DNA from: Marinococcus halophilus | GTDB taxonomy: Bacteria; Bacillota; Bacilli; Bacillales; Marinococcaceae | DNA: 57,776 bases | Direction: 5' to 3' | Assembly: GCF_002265875.1 (NCBI RefSeq) | Contig: NZ_NPFA01000015.1 | Location: 1 to 57,776 of the forward strand | Shown here: piece after piece, positions 50,601 through 57,776 of the stretch | How positions within the stretch are numbered: the first letter of the stretch is position 1 | How the letters are laid out: every line of letters begins with the position of its first letter | Made by a program: the position numbers and the translations under genes | Notes under the pieces: model-generated | The model's input: the letters and a program-made list of their open reading frames with translations, nothing else | Databases searched by the model: none | What the model was told of the DNA's origin: nothing

Positions 50601-51982
50601 AGCGGGGCCGGATCAAGCGCAGCGTCCAGTGCTTCTTCAAGCGTCTTTACGCCTATTACCTGAATGCCTTCCGGAAATGTCCACCCGCCAATATTTTTTG
50701 ATGGAATAATCGCTCGCGAAAATCCGAGCTTTGCTGCTTCTTTCACGCGTTCCTCCACCCGGGAAATGCGCCGGATCTCCCCGGTCAGCCCGACTTCCCC
50801 CATTACGATATCTCCCGGATTCGTTGATTGATTCCGAAAGCTTGAGGCAACGCATATCGCAATACCAAGGTCAACCGCCGGCTCGTCGAGCTTCACTCCC
50901 CCGGCAACATTAATATAAGCATCTTGGTTTTGAAGAAGCATGCCGAGGCGTTTTTCGAGCACCGCCATCAGAAGTGCAATCCGGTTCTGGTCGATGCCCG
51001 TAGCTGTCCGGCGCGGGTATGCGTAGCTCGTAGGAGCAATTAGCGCCTGCAGTTCCACAAGCACCGGCCGGGTACCTTCCAAAGAGGCTACTACTGCTGA
51101 GCCTGACGTACCCTCGGTTCGTTCTTCGAGAAAGATTTCAGAGGGGTTTGTTACTTCCTTCAGTCCTGCTTCCTTCATTTCGAATATACCGATCTCATTC
51201 GTCGAGCCGAACCTGTTTTTTACAGCCCGCAAGATCCGATACGTATTATGCTGTTCGCCTTCAAAGTAAAGCACGGAATCTACCATATGCTCGAGCATTT
51301 TCGGTCCGGCAATGGACCCCTGCTTGGTCATATGGCCGACAACGAATACAGCAATGCCCTGATTTTTTGCGATATGCATAAATGTCGACGTCGATTCACG
51401 TACTTGGGCTACGCTCCCAGGGGCCGACTGGATTTCATCCGAGTGCACTGTCTGAATCGAATCAATAATTACAAGGTCAGGCTTCACTTCTTCCATCGCC
51501 GCTTCGATCCGTTCCATGTTTGTTTCTGTAAAGACAAACAGCGTATCTGCTTCCACTCCGAGCCGCTCCGCTCTCATTTTTGTCTGCTTTACCGATTCCT
51601 CTCCGGAAACATAAAGCACACGATACTTCTGGGAAGCAAGCAGGGCAGATACCTGAAGAAGCAGCGTCGACTTTCCGATCCCAGGGTCGCCCCCAACCAG
51701 TACTAGCGATCCCGGCACGATGCCTCCCCCTAATACTCTGTTTAATTCTTCTACAGACGTTGAAATGCGGTTTTCTTTTTCCCCGGTTACCCGGGTAATT
51801 GGTGTCGGCTTGTCGGCTTCACTGAACACATTTGCCGCCGGGCGGCGGCTTGATTTTGATGCCGGAGCTTCTTTTTCCTCTACCATCGTATTCCAGTTGT
51901 TGCAGGCCGGACAGCGCCCCATCCACTTTTGCGTTTCATACCCACATTCCTGGCAGACAAATTTTGTTTTCGTTTTTGCCAT
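50594..51982 (-). CDS. radA: DNA repair protein RadA
   Basis: RadA (462 residues) processes recombination intermediates and branch migration. It has an N-terminal zinc finger (Cys10, Cys13, Cys24, Cys27), a RecA-like domain with Walker [10 protein letters not shown] (98-106), the family-specific KNRFG motif ([12 protein letters not shown]), and a C-terminal Lon-like domain. The ATG at 51982 gives [16 protein letters not shown] after GGAGG; upstream in-frame ATG is rejected. In B. subtilis it is followed by disA, whose activity RadA can influence; that partner is missing here. Confidence 0.96.
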   Translation of the reverse strand: MAKTKTKFVCQECGYETQKWMGRCPACNNWNTMVEEKEAPASKSSRRPAANVFSEADKPTPITRVTGEKENRISTSVEELNRVLGGGIVPGSLVLVGGDPGIGKSTLLLQVSALLASQKYRVLYVSGEESVKQTKMRAERLGVEADTLFVFTETNMERIEAAMEEVKPDLVIIDSIQTVHSDEIQSAPGSVAQVRESTSTFMHIAKNQGIAVFVVGHMTKQGSIAGPKMLEHMVDSVLYFEGEQHNTYRILRAVKNRFGSTNEIGIFEMKEAGLKEVTNPSEIFLEERTEGTSGSAVVASLEGTRPVLVELQALIAPTSYAYPRRTATGIDQNRIALLMAVLEKRLGMLLQNQDAYINVAGGVKLDEPAVDLGIAICVASSFRNQSTNPGDIVMGEVGLTGEIRRISRVEERVKEAAKLGFSRAIIPSKNIGGWTFPEGIQVIGVKTLEEALDAALDPAPLG

Positions 51983-52050
51983 ACGATCCTCCTCTTTTAC
52001 TACGGGAAGCACCCGTTTTCGTTTCGATTTCACTCTAATTTGTATTCATA

Positions 52051-52101
52051 AAAAGAAAAACAGCTGCCCCCTGACATCAATATGCCACAAGGCAGCTGTT
52101 T
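52051..52101 (-). terminator. Intrinsic terminator after clpC
   Basis: AACAGCTGCC pairs perfectly with GGCAGCTGTT; the minus-strand loop is long (about 22 nt) and a T-rich run (TTTTTCTTTTT) follows. It ends the ctsR-mcsA-mcsB-clpC operon. Confidence 0.9.
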
Positions 52102-52112
52102 CGATTATAACC

Positions 52113-54569
52113 TTATTGCGCTTTTGCCGTGCCTGATGTCGTTTCAACAATGAACTCATCGTCTTTCACATCAATGACAGCGGTACTGCCTTCTTGAAGC
52201 GTGCCTTTGAGGAGCTCATCGGATAAACGATCTTCCACGTGACGCTGCAGAGCACGTCTGAGCGGCCGGGCCCCGTATTCAGGATCAAAACCTTCATCAG
52301 CAATTTTATCGAGCGCTGCTTCGGTAATTTCAACGCTGATGCCGTGTTCTTCCACACGTTTTTTAAGCTGCTCGGTCATTAAGCGCACAATCTTTTTGAT
52401 ATGCTCTTTTTCCAAACTGTGGAAGACAATGATTTCGTCCAGGCGGTTAATAAATTCAGGACGGAATGTGTTTTTCAGCTCGCCCATGATTTTGTCACGC
52501 ATATCGTCGAATTTCTGCTCGGTTGACTGAGCGGCAAAGCCGACGCTTTTATTTTGGCGGAGAGTGCTTGCCCCGACGTTCGATGTCAGGATCAATGCTG
52601 TATTTCTAAAATCGACCCGGCGTCCTTTGGAGTCGGTGAGAAACCCATCTTCAAGTACTTGAAGCAGGATGTTAAATACTTCCGGGTGCGCCTTTTCAAT
52701 CTCATCGAGCAAAATAACGGAGTACGGATTACGACGCACTTTTTCTGTCAGCTGGCCGCCTTCTTCATAGCCGACATAGCCTGGAGGGGAACCGACCAGG
52801 CGGCTCGTTGCGTGGCGTTCCATATATTCGGACATATCAATGCGAATAATTGATTCTTCGTCCCCAAATAGTGTTTCCGCTACAGCACGTGCCAGCTCTG
52901 TTTTACCTACACCCGTAGGTCCGAGAAAGATAAAGGAGCCAATCGGCCGTTTCGGATCTTTCAAGCCTGCACGGGCACGGCGCACGGCTTTGGAAATAGC
53001 ATTGACTGCTTCATCCTGACCGACAACCCGGTTATGCAGAATGTCTTCCATATGAAGCAGGCGGTCCGTCTCTTCTTCCGCAAGCTTGGATACCGGTACG
53101 CCTGTCCAGCTCGAAACAACCTGAGCAATATCCTCTGTCGTAATCGCAGAGTTCTCCTGTCCCTGCTTTTCTTTCCATTCATTTTTCATTTCTTCGACTT
53201 CTGCGCGCAGCCGCTGCTCGGAATCACGAAGGGAAGCCGCTTTTTCAAATTCCTGGCTTTGAACAGCCGCATCTTTTTCCTTGCGTGTTTCCTCGAGGTT
53301 TTGTTCAAGTTCTTTTAGGTTGGGTGGTGCTGTATAGGAACGCAGACGCACCCGTGAACCCGCTTCATCGATTAGATCGATTGCTTTATCCGGCAGGAAA
53401 CGGTCTGAAATGTATCGATCAGATAATTTAACTGCCTGTTCGATGGCTTCGTCCCCGATAGTTACCCGGTGGTGGGCTTCATAACGGTCTCTCAGCCCCG
53501 CGAGAATTTGAATGGATTCCTCGAGGGTCGGTTCATCTACTTGAATTGGCTGAAAACGACGCTCAAGAGCAGCATCTTTTTCAATATATTTGCGGTATTC
53601 ATCCAGCGTAGTTGCACCAATGCACTGCAGCTCTCCACGTGCAAGGGACGGCTTCAGAATGTTCGATGCGTCAATCGCACCCTCTGCACCGCCGGCGCCA
53701 ATTAAGGTATGCAGTTCGTCAATGAACAGCAGCACATTTCCAGACTGGCGGATTTCTTCCATTACTTTTTTCAGGCGGTCTTCAAATTCCCCGCGATATT
53801 TCGTGCCGGCAACGACTGTGCCCATATCGAGAGTCATGACCCGTTTATTCCGAAGCGTTTCTGGAACTTCATTAGAGACGATCGACAATGCCAGGCCTTC
53901 AGCGATAGCTGTTTTACCTACACCAGGCTCCCCGATAAGAACCGGGTTGTTTTTTGTCCGGCGGCTTAATACCTGAATAACACGTTCAATTTCCTGGCTT
54001 CTTCCGATGACCGGATCGAGGCCTTCTTCTTTAGCTACTGCCGTCAGGTCTCTTGCTAAGCTGTCCAGGGTAGGCGTATTGGCGCTTCCCCCTGCTCCAG
54101 GAGCCTGCTGGCTTCCAGAACTCGAAGCACCTTCATTGCTTCCGAGAAGCTGAAGCACCTGCTGCCGGGCTTTATTCAGGCTGACGCCAAGATTATTCAG
54201 CACCCGGGCTGCAACCCCTTCTCCTTCACGGATTAAGCCAAGCAGAATGTGCTCTGTTCCTACATAGGAATGCCCAAGTTTTCTCGCTTCATCCATGGAA
54301 AGCTCAATAACTTTTTTCGCCCGTGGAGTGTAATGAATCGTTTTCGATCCCTGTTGCCCAGTACCAATAAGGGTTTCTACTTCCTGCTGAATCTGGTCTG
54401 TATCTAAATTCAATGCTTGAAGGGCTTTCGCCGCAATGCCCTCACCTTCACGCACTAAACCAAGAAGAATGTGTTCTGTTCCTATATTATTATGGCCAAG
54501 GCGGATAGCTTCTTCCTGAGCTAGCGCCAATACTTTTTGCGCTCGTTCTGTAAAACGGCCAAACATCAT
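52113..54569 (-). CDS. clpC: ClpC AAA+ chaperone, ClpP partner and adaptor-dependent unfoldase
   Basis: ClpC (818 residues) unfolds substrates for ClpP with adaptors such as McsB or MecA. It has two N-terminal Clp repeats (about 1-145), AAA1 with Walker A GEPGVGKT near 209, the middle region with a UVR-like motif ([13 protein letters not shown], about 420-440) typical of ClpC, and AAA2 with GPTGVGKT near 548. KSVGFAAQ resembles the VGF-type ClpP-binding loop. It is the last gene of the stress operon and ends with a terminator. Confidence 0.97.
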   Translation of the reverse strand: MMFGRFTERAQKVLALAQEEAIRLGHNNIGTEHILLGLVREGEGIAAKALQALNLDTDQIQQEVETLIGTGQQGSKTIHYTPRAKKVIELSMDEARKLGHSYVGTEHILLGLIREGEGVAARVLNNLGVSLNKARQQVLQLLGSNEGASSSGSQQAPGAGGSANTPTLDSLARDLTAVAKEEGLDPVIGRSQEIERVIQVLSRRTKNNPVLIGEPGVGKTAIAEGLALSIVSNEVPETLRNKRVMTLDMGTVVAGTKYRGEFEDRLKKVMEEIRQSGNVLLFIDELHTLIGAGGAEGAIDASNILKPSLARGELQCIGATTLDEYRKYIEKDAALERRFQPIQVDEPTLEESIQILAGLRDRYEAHHRVTIGDEAIEQAVKLSDRYISDRFLPDKAIDLIDEAGSRVRLRSYTAPPNLKELEQNLEETRKEKDAAVQSQEFEKAASLRDSEQRLRAEVEEMKNEWKEKQGQENSAITTEDIAQVVSSWTGVPVSKLAEEETDRLLHMEDILHNRVVGQDEAVNAISKAVRRARAGLKDPKRPIGSFIFLGPTGVGKTELARAVAETLFGDEESIIRIDMSEYMERHATSRLVGSPPGYVGYEEGGQLTEKVRRNPYSVILLDEIEKAHPEVFNILLQVLEDGFLTDSKGRRVDFRNTALILTSNVGASTLRQNKSVGFAAQSTEQKFDDMRDKIMGELKNTFRPEFINRLDEIIVFHSLEKEHIKKIVRLMTEQLKKRVEEHGISVEITEAALDKIADEGFDPEYGARPLRRALQRHVEDRLSDELLKGTLQEGSTAVIDVKDDEFIVETTSGTAKAQ

Positions 54570-54599
54570 GTTGCATGCACCTCCTACGCATTGGTAAAT

Positions 54600-55664
54600 C
54601 TATAGTTCAAGTTTTATTCTTTCACGGATCACACTTGCCCGTCTTATATCTGCTTCTTCTTGAGTCAGTGATTCTCCTGCATACTGCTCAAGAAAACCAG
54701 GCTGAGTCAGTAACATAAGTTCATTTAAAATATTACCCGAAATCCCTTTAATTAAATCCAGGTCGATACCAAGCCTAACGTCTGATAAACGGTTGGCAGC
54801 TTCTTTGGTTGTCATCGTACGGCTGTAGGCAAGGATGCCGTAAGACCTGAACACCCGGTCTTCGAGCTTTATTCTTGAAGAGCTGAGCAGAGACTCGCGT
54901 GCGTGGCGTTCTCTTTGAATCACCTGCATTACTACACCGCGCAGATCTTCAATGATATCTTTTTCAGATTTTCCTAATGTCATCTGGTTGGAAATTTGAA
55001 AAAGGTTGCCAAGTGCTTCACTGCCTTCTCCGTAAATGCCTCTTACGACAAGACCAATCTGGTGAATAGCCGGAAGAATACGGCTAAGCTGGTTGGTCCA
55101 GACTAAAGCAGGCAGGTGTACCATTACTGAAGCTCTCATACCTGTTCCTACATTTGTCGGGCAGCTTGTTAAGTAACCGAGCCTTTCGTCAAACGCATAG
55201 GTAAGGTTGGCTTCCGCCCAATCATCGAGACGGTCAGCTTCATTGTAACATTCTTCAAGCTGCATGCCGTTACTCAGACATTGAAGACGTAAATGATCTT
55301 CCTCATTAACCATGATACTGATTGATTCATCGTTATTCAAAAGAACAGCACTATGTGCCATGTTTTTTATTAAATAGGGGCTGACAAGATGCTTTTCCAC
55401 CAGTACCTGCCGTTCATTCGGGCGAAGCTCATTCATATTCAACGCTTCAAGGAAGCCTACTTCTTTTGATTGATTCAATAGAGTGGAAGAAGCATAGCGC
55501 AGAAGTGTTGCACTTGCTTCTTCTGAAGCAAAAACAGGGAAGGGATATTGCTCTATGTTACGGGCAAGCCGGACCCGGGTGCTGAGAGCAATATCGCCTT
55601 CCGGCCCTGGACCTTCCTGCATCCACGGACTGATCGCTTCTGAAAAAAATTGTTCGGATGCCAT
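54600..55664 (-). CDS. mcsB: Protein arginine kinase McsB
   Basis: McsB (354 residues) phosphorylates arginines, marking proteins for ClpCP and inactivating CtsR. It is related to phosphagen kinases: STRVRLARNIEQYPFPVF near residue 28, the ENH-like NEEDHLRLQ segment near 120, and the SCPTNVGTGMRASV catalytic motif near 185. Its ATG overlaps the mcsA stop by one base. It lies directly upstream of clpC. Confidence 0.96.
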   Translation of the reverse strand: MASEQFFSEAISPWMQEGPGPEGDIALSTRVRLARNIEQYPFPVFASEEASATLLRYASSTLLNQSKEVGFLEALNMNELRPNERQVLVEKHLVSPYLIKNMAHSAVLLNNDESISIMVNEEDHLRLQCLSNGMQLEECYNEADRLDDWAEANLTYAFDERLGYLTSCPTNVGTGMRASVMVHLPALVWTNQLSRILPAIHQIGLVVRGIYGEGSEALGNLFQISNQMTLGKSEKDIIEDLRGVVMQVIQRERHARESLLSSSRIKLEDRVFRSYGILAYSRTMTTKEAANRLSDVRLGIDLDLIKGISGNILNELMLLTQPGFLEQYAGESLTQEEADIRRASVIRERIKLEL

Positions 55665-56239
55665 CAGCTGTCTTCCTCCCTTCCTTGAAACTGCTTTTCA
55701 AGGGCACGGATTTCGTCTCTTAATTCCGCAGCTTTTTCAAACTCTTCATTTTGGACAAAAATGTTAATCTGTCGTCTTTTCTCCTCCAGCTCCCTTTGGG
55801 CATACAGCTTCTCATGCCTGTGTTTTGGAACCTTGCCGGTATGATGGGTATTGCCGCTGTGTACCCGACGAAAAACAGGTGTCAGTTTCGATTCAAACGC
55901 GTGATAACAATGAGCACAACCCAATCGACCGGATTGAGTGAACTGTTTATACGTCAGTCCGCAGTTGTCACATGTCAGCGGCCGGGTTGTGTTTGCTTTT
56001 TTCGGCTGTTTCTTCCCGGCGTTTCCAGTAGTACTAGGCTGATCCATGTTTAATAAGTCCGATAACAAGTCCTGGATTGTATAGCCACCGGCAGCTGACA
56101 TGAAAGAATGCTCCGTTTCAGAAGATTCCCCTTGTTCTTTTGCACACTCTTCGCATAAATGAAGCTCTGTTTTAGCTCCATTAACGATTTTCGTGTAATG
56201 CAAAGAGGCCGGACGCTGACCGCAATTCTGACAGATCAT
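55664..56239 (-). CDS. mcsA: McsA, activator of McsB (zinc and UVR-motif protein)
   Basis: McsA (191 residues) binds McsB and stimulates its kinase activity. Four CXXC motifs are visible (Cys3-Cys6 in CQNC, then CEEC, CDNC and CAHC) for zinc binding, and a C-terminal UVR motif (QNEEFEKAAELRDEIRALEK, near residue 160-180). It lies between ctsR and mcsB with minimal gaps, the conserved order. Confidence 0.95.
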   Translation of the reverse strand: MICQNCGQRPASLHYTKIVNGAKTELHLCEECAKEQGESSETEHSFMSAAGGYTIQDLLSDLLNMDQPSTTGNAGKKQPKKANTTRPLTCDNCGLTYKQFTQSGRLGCAHCYHAFESKLTPVFRRVHSGNTHHTGKVPKHRHEKLYAQRELEEKRRQINIFVQNEEFEKAAELRDEIRALEKQFQGREEDS

Positions 56240-56254
56240 ATCTCTTCCCTCCCC

Positions 56255-56719
56255 TTATTCATAGCGCAGACTTTCTATCATAGCTTGCATGATCCGCGCA
56301 CGAACAATATCCCTTTCTTCTGGATACTTCAAAGCCAGTATAGACCTATCAACTGCCGCAAGCATTAAATTTGCTTCACGCTTATTCACCACTTTTTCCT
56401 CAAATAAACGCATAATAACACTCTCTGCCGTTCTTTGATCAATACCGTGGCCCACAAGATCTGAAACTTGGCGAAGCAGCTCTGCGTGATCTGAAATTTT
56501 AGCCCTTGTAATTCGTATATACCCGCCACCGCCGCGTTTACTCTCTACTACATAGCCTTTTTCAATAGTAAAACGCGTGCTTATGACATAATTAATCTGA
56601 GAGGGGACACACTCAAAGCGCTTTGCAAGTTCACTTCTTTTAATTTCAATTAGATCCTGTTCACTCTGTGTTAAAATTTGTTTTAAATAATTTTCAATAA
56701 CATCAGACATGCTTTTCAT
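56255..56719 (-). CDS. ctsR: CtsR, class III heat-shock repressor
   Basis: CtsR (154 residues) represses clp genes and is inactivated by heat and McsB phosphorylation. The N-terminal domain has a winged helix with KRSELAKRFECVPSQINYV and the Gly-rich beta-wing RGGGGY (62-67); Arg62 corresponds to the McsB target in the Geobacillus protein. The ATG at 56719 follows GGAGG by eight nt. It heads the operon behind a promoter carrying its own operator. Confidence 0.97.
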   Translation of the reverse strand: MKSMSDVIENYLKQILTQSEQDLIEIKRSELAKRFECVPSQINYVISTRFTIEKGYVVESKRGGGGYIRITRAKISDHAELLRQVSDLVGHGIDQRTAESVIMRLFEEKVVNKREANLMLAAVDRSILALKYPEERDIVRARIMQAMIESLRYE

Positions 56720-56772
56720 TCCCGCGACCTCCTCTCCGCCCCGGTTCGTCTTGCTATTATCAAAAAATTGAT

Positions 56773-56789
56773 TTTGACTATCTTTGACT
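56773..56789 (-). promoter_or_regulatory. CtsR operator
   Basis: AGTCAAA-GAT-AGTCAAA is a perfect tandem repeat match to the CtsR site (RGTCAAA-NAN-RGTCAAA). It lies just after the -10 box, at the expected transcription start, so bound CtsR would block initiation. Confidence 0.94.
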
Positions 56790-56791
56790 AT

Positions 56792-56820
56792 AATATATAA
56801 TATTATTCAATTGTTTTCAA
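56792..56820 (-). promoter_or_regulatory. Promoter of the ctsR operon
   Basis: TTGAAA, 17-bp spacer, TATATT on the minus strand, immediately upstream of the CtsR operator. The region is A/T-rich. A sigma-B promoter of the kind known in B. subtilis was not recognised. Confidence 0.7.
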
Positions 56821-56839
56821 GCTAGAGAAGGGCAAAATG

Positions 56840-56878
56840 AAAAATCCGCCCTGAGATATATTAATCATAGGACGGATT
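56840..56878 (-). terminator. Terminator of the mgtC-like gene
   Basis: AATCCGTCCT pairs with AGGGCGGATT (one T-G pair) around a 16-nt loop and is followed by TTTTC on the minus strand. The upstream arm is coding (last residues of the gene) and the stop codon lies in the loop. Confidence 0.88.
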
Positions 56879-57568
56879 CAATTCTATTTCTTTTATGCTC
56901 TCCACTTTATATAAAGATTGATACAGTTCTGTTTCAGCTATACCCTCTGGTAGATGAAGTTTAATATAATAATGAAGAAGAGCTTCGTCTTCGTCGAATT
57001 CTTTCCCTTTTATTTTTTGAACTTGAACCTCCATGCTTTCGAGACGCTGAATCGCCTCGCCGAGCTCGTTTGCTTTTTTGTCCATAGCTATAAACAATAC
57101 GTCCGTATCAGAAACGTTTTTAAACCATTTGTCTACGTGATTTAGAAAGATAAGACTTGTCAATACAATGACCGTCGCAGCAATACCAGCAAAAAACATT
57201 CCTGCCCCTATGGTTAGGCCGATAGCAGCGACTGTCCAGATGGAAGCAGCAGTAGTCAGCCCCCGTATAGAAGCTCCCTGAACTATAATGGTACCAGCAC
57301 CGAGGAAGCCAATCCCACTTATTACATAAGAAGCCAAACGCGAAGGATCATAAGCAACCAGATCCCCGTTTTGGTTTAAATAGTCCTGAAAGCCAAATAA
57401 AGCAAGCAGCATCACCAAACAGGAACCGGTCCCAACCAGCAGATGGGTTCGAAAACCAGCTGGATGGCCTTTCGATTCCCGCTCAATTCCTATCACTCCC
57501 GCCAAAAAAGCAGCAAGAATTAAACGAATTAGTATAATGACTGATTCATATTCCAACCACTGCTCCAT
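56861..57568 (-). CDS. MgtC/SapB-family membrane protein
   Basis: A 235-residue protein with about five hydrophobic segments in the first 145 residues and a C-terminal cytoplasmic domain of about 80 residues. The N-terminal LAAFLAGVIGIERESKGHPAG (shown here as the LAGVIGIERE and GHPAGFRTHLLVG blocks) is the MgtC signature. MgtC proteins affect Mg2+ homeostasis or ATP synthase in some pathogens; the role in Bacillales is unknown. It lies between a 5S rRNA gene and ctsR, not a standard B. subtilis position. The ATG has AAGGA upstream and TATAAT at 57590-57595. Confidence 0.88.
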   Translation of the reverse strand: MEQWLEYESVIILIRLILAAFLAGVIGIERESKGHPAGFRTHLLVGTGSCLVMLLALFGFQDYLNQNGDLVAYDPSRLASYVISGIGFLGAGTIIVQGASIRGLTTAASIWTVAAIGLTIGAGMFFAGIAATVIVLTSLIFLNHVDKWFKNVSDTDVLFIAMDKKANELGEAIQRLESMEVQVQKIKGKEFDEDEALLHYYIKLHLPEGIAETELYQSLYKVESIKEIELNPSYD

Positions 57569-57589
57569 CTAAGTCACATCCTTTCCTTC

Positions 57590-57595
57590 ATTATA
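57590..57595 (-). promoter_or_regulatory. -10 box of a probable mgtC promoter
   Basis: Perfect TATAAT on the minus strand 22 nt upstream of the mgtC-like ATG; the matching -35 is poor (TTTAAA or TAAACA at 17-19 bp). It lies just after the rRNA terminator, so this gene is probably transcribed on its own. Confidence 0.5.
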
Positions 57596-57632
57596 TCCTA
57601 TCTTTTTTGCTTTGTTTAAAGCTTTCTCATAT

Positions 57633-57667
57633 AAAAAAACCGCTCCCCTCCGAAAAGGGAAACGGTT
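57633..57667 (-). terminator. rRNA operon terminator
   Basis: AACCG-TTCCC pairs with GGGGA-CGGTT around a TTTTCGGA loop and is followed by seven T on the minus strand, right after the 5S gene. Confidence 0.94.
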
Positions 57668-57670
57668 TAG

Positions 57671-57776
<106 letters not shown>

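Overview
The window is a vertically organised housekeeping segment of a Bacillales (Bacillaceae-type) chromosome. It starts inside the 5' end of a 16S rRNA gene and ends inside a 5S rRNA gene, both on the minus strand, so it is the interval between two rRNA operons. Gene order follows the classical Bacillus subtilis rrnW-to-rrnI region read on the minus strand, and many proteins are close to B. subtilis orthologues. SigH, CtsR/McsA/McsB/ClpC, YacL, Rae1, Mini-RNase III and a Cys T-box all fit an endospore-former relative. The species cannot be fixed from the sequence alone.

Layout from right to left, in the direction of transcription: end of an rRNA operon (5S plus terminator); an mgtC-like membrane gene; the ctsR-mcsA-mcsB-clpC stress operon with a tandem CtsR operator; radA; yacL (PIN/TRAM); ispD-ispF; gltX; a cysteine T-box and cysE-cysS-mrnC-rlmB-rae1; sigH; glpF-glpK with a catabolite-controlled leader; secE-nusG; rplK-rplA; rplJ-rplL behind an L10 leader; an rsmC-like methyltransferase; rpoB-rpoC; the str operon (L7Ae-like, rpsL, rpsG, fusA, tuf); the S10-spc-alpha ribosomal cluster through secY and adk; the infA/rpmJ/rpsM/rpsK/rpoA/rplQ group; the ECF transporter module ecfA1-ecfA2-ecfT with truA; rplM-rpsI; mrp/salA; then tandem rRNA promoters and the next 16S gene. 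Only a HAD-family phosphatase gene and one doubtful 29-codon ORF lie on the plus strand.

The genes form one growth-control block covering transcription (rpoA, rpoB, rpoC, sigH, nusG), translation (about 30 ribosomal proteins, four translation factors, two tRNA synthetases), secretion (secE, secY) and proteostasis (ctsR to clpC). Regulatory DNA is rich and readable: sigma-A promoters with near-consensus boxes and 17-18 bp spacers, many intrinsic terminators, a T-box, an L10 autoregulatory leader, CtsR and CcpA operators, and a candidate attenuator before secE.

The main departures from the canonical order are absences and insertions. disA is missing between radA and yacL, rpmGB (L33) between sigH and secE, map between adk and infA, and rpsN (zinc-type S14) between rplE and rpsH. 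glpFK sits where rpmGB would be, and mgtC sits between 5S and ctsR. Adenylate kinase has also lost the cysteine zinc ligands of its lid. No mobile element, CRISPR array, tRNA gene or phage gene was recognised. Nothing here is clearly an undescribed system; the best leads are the missing-gene pattern and the unusual leaders.
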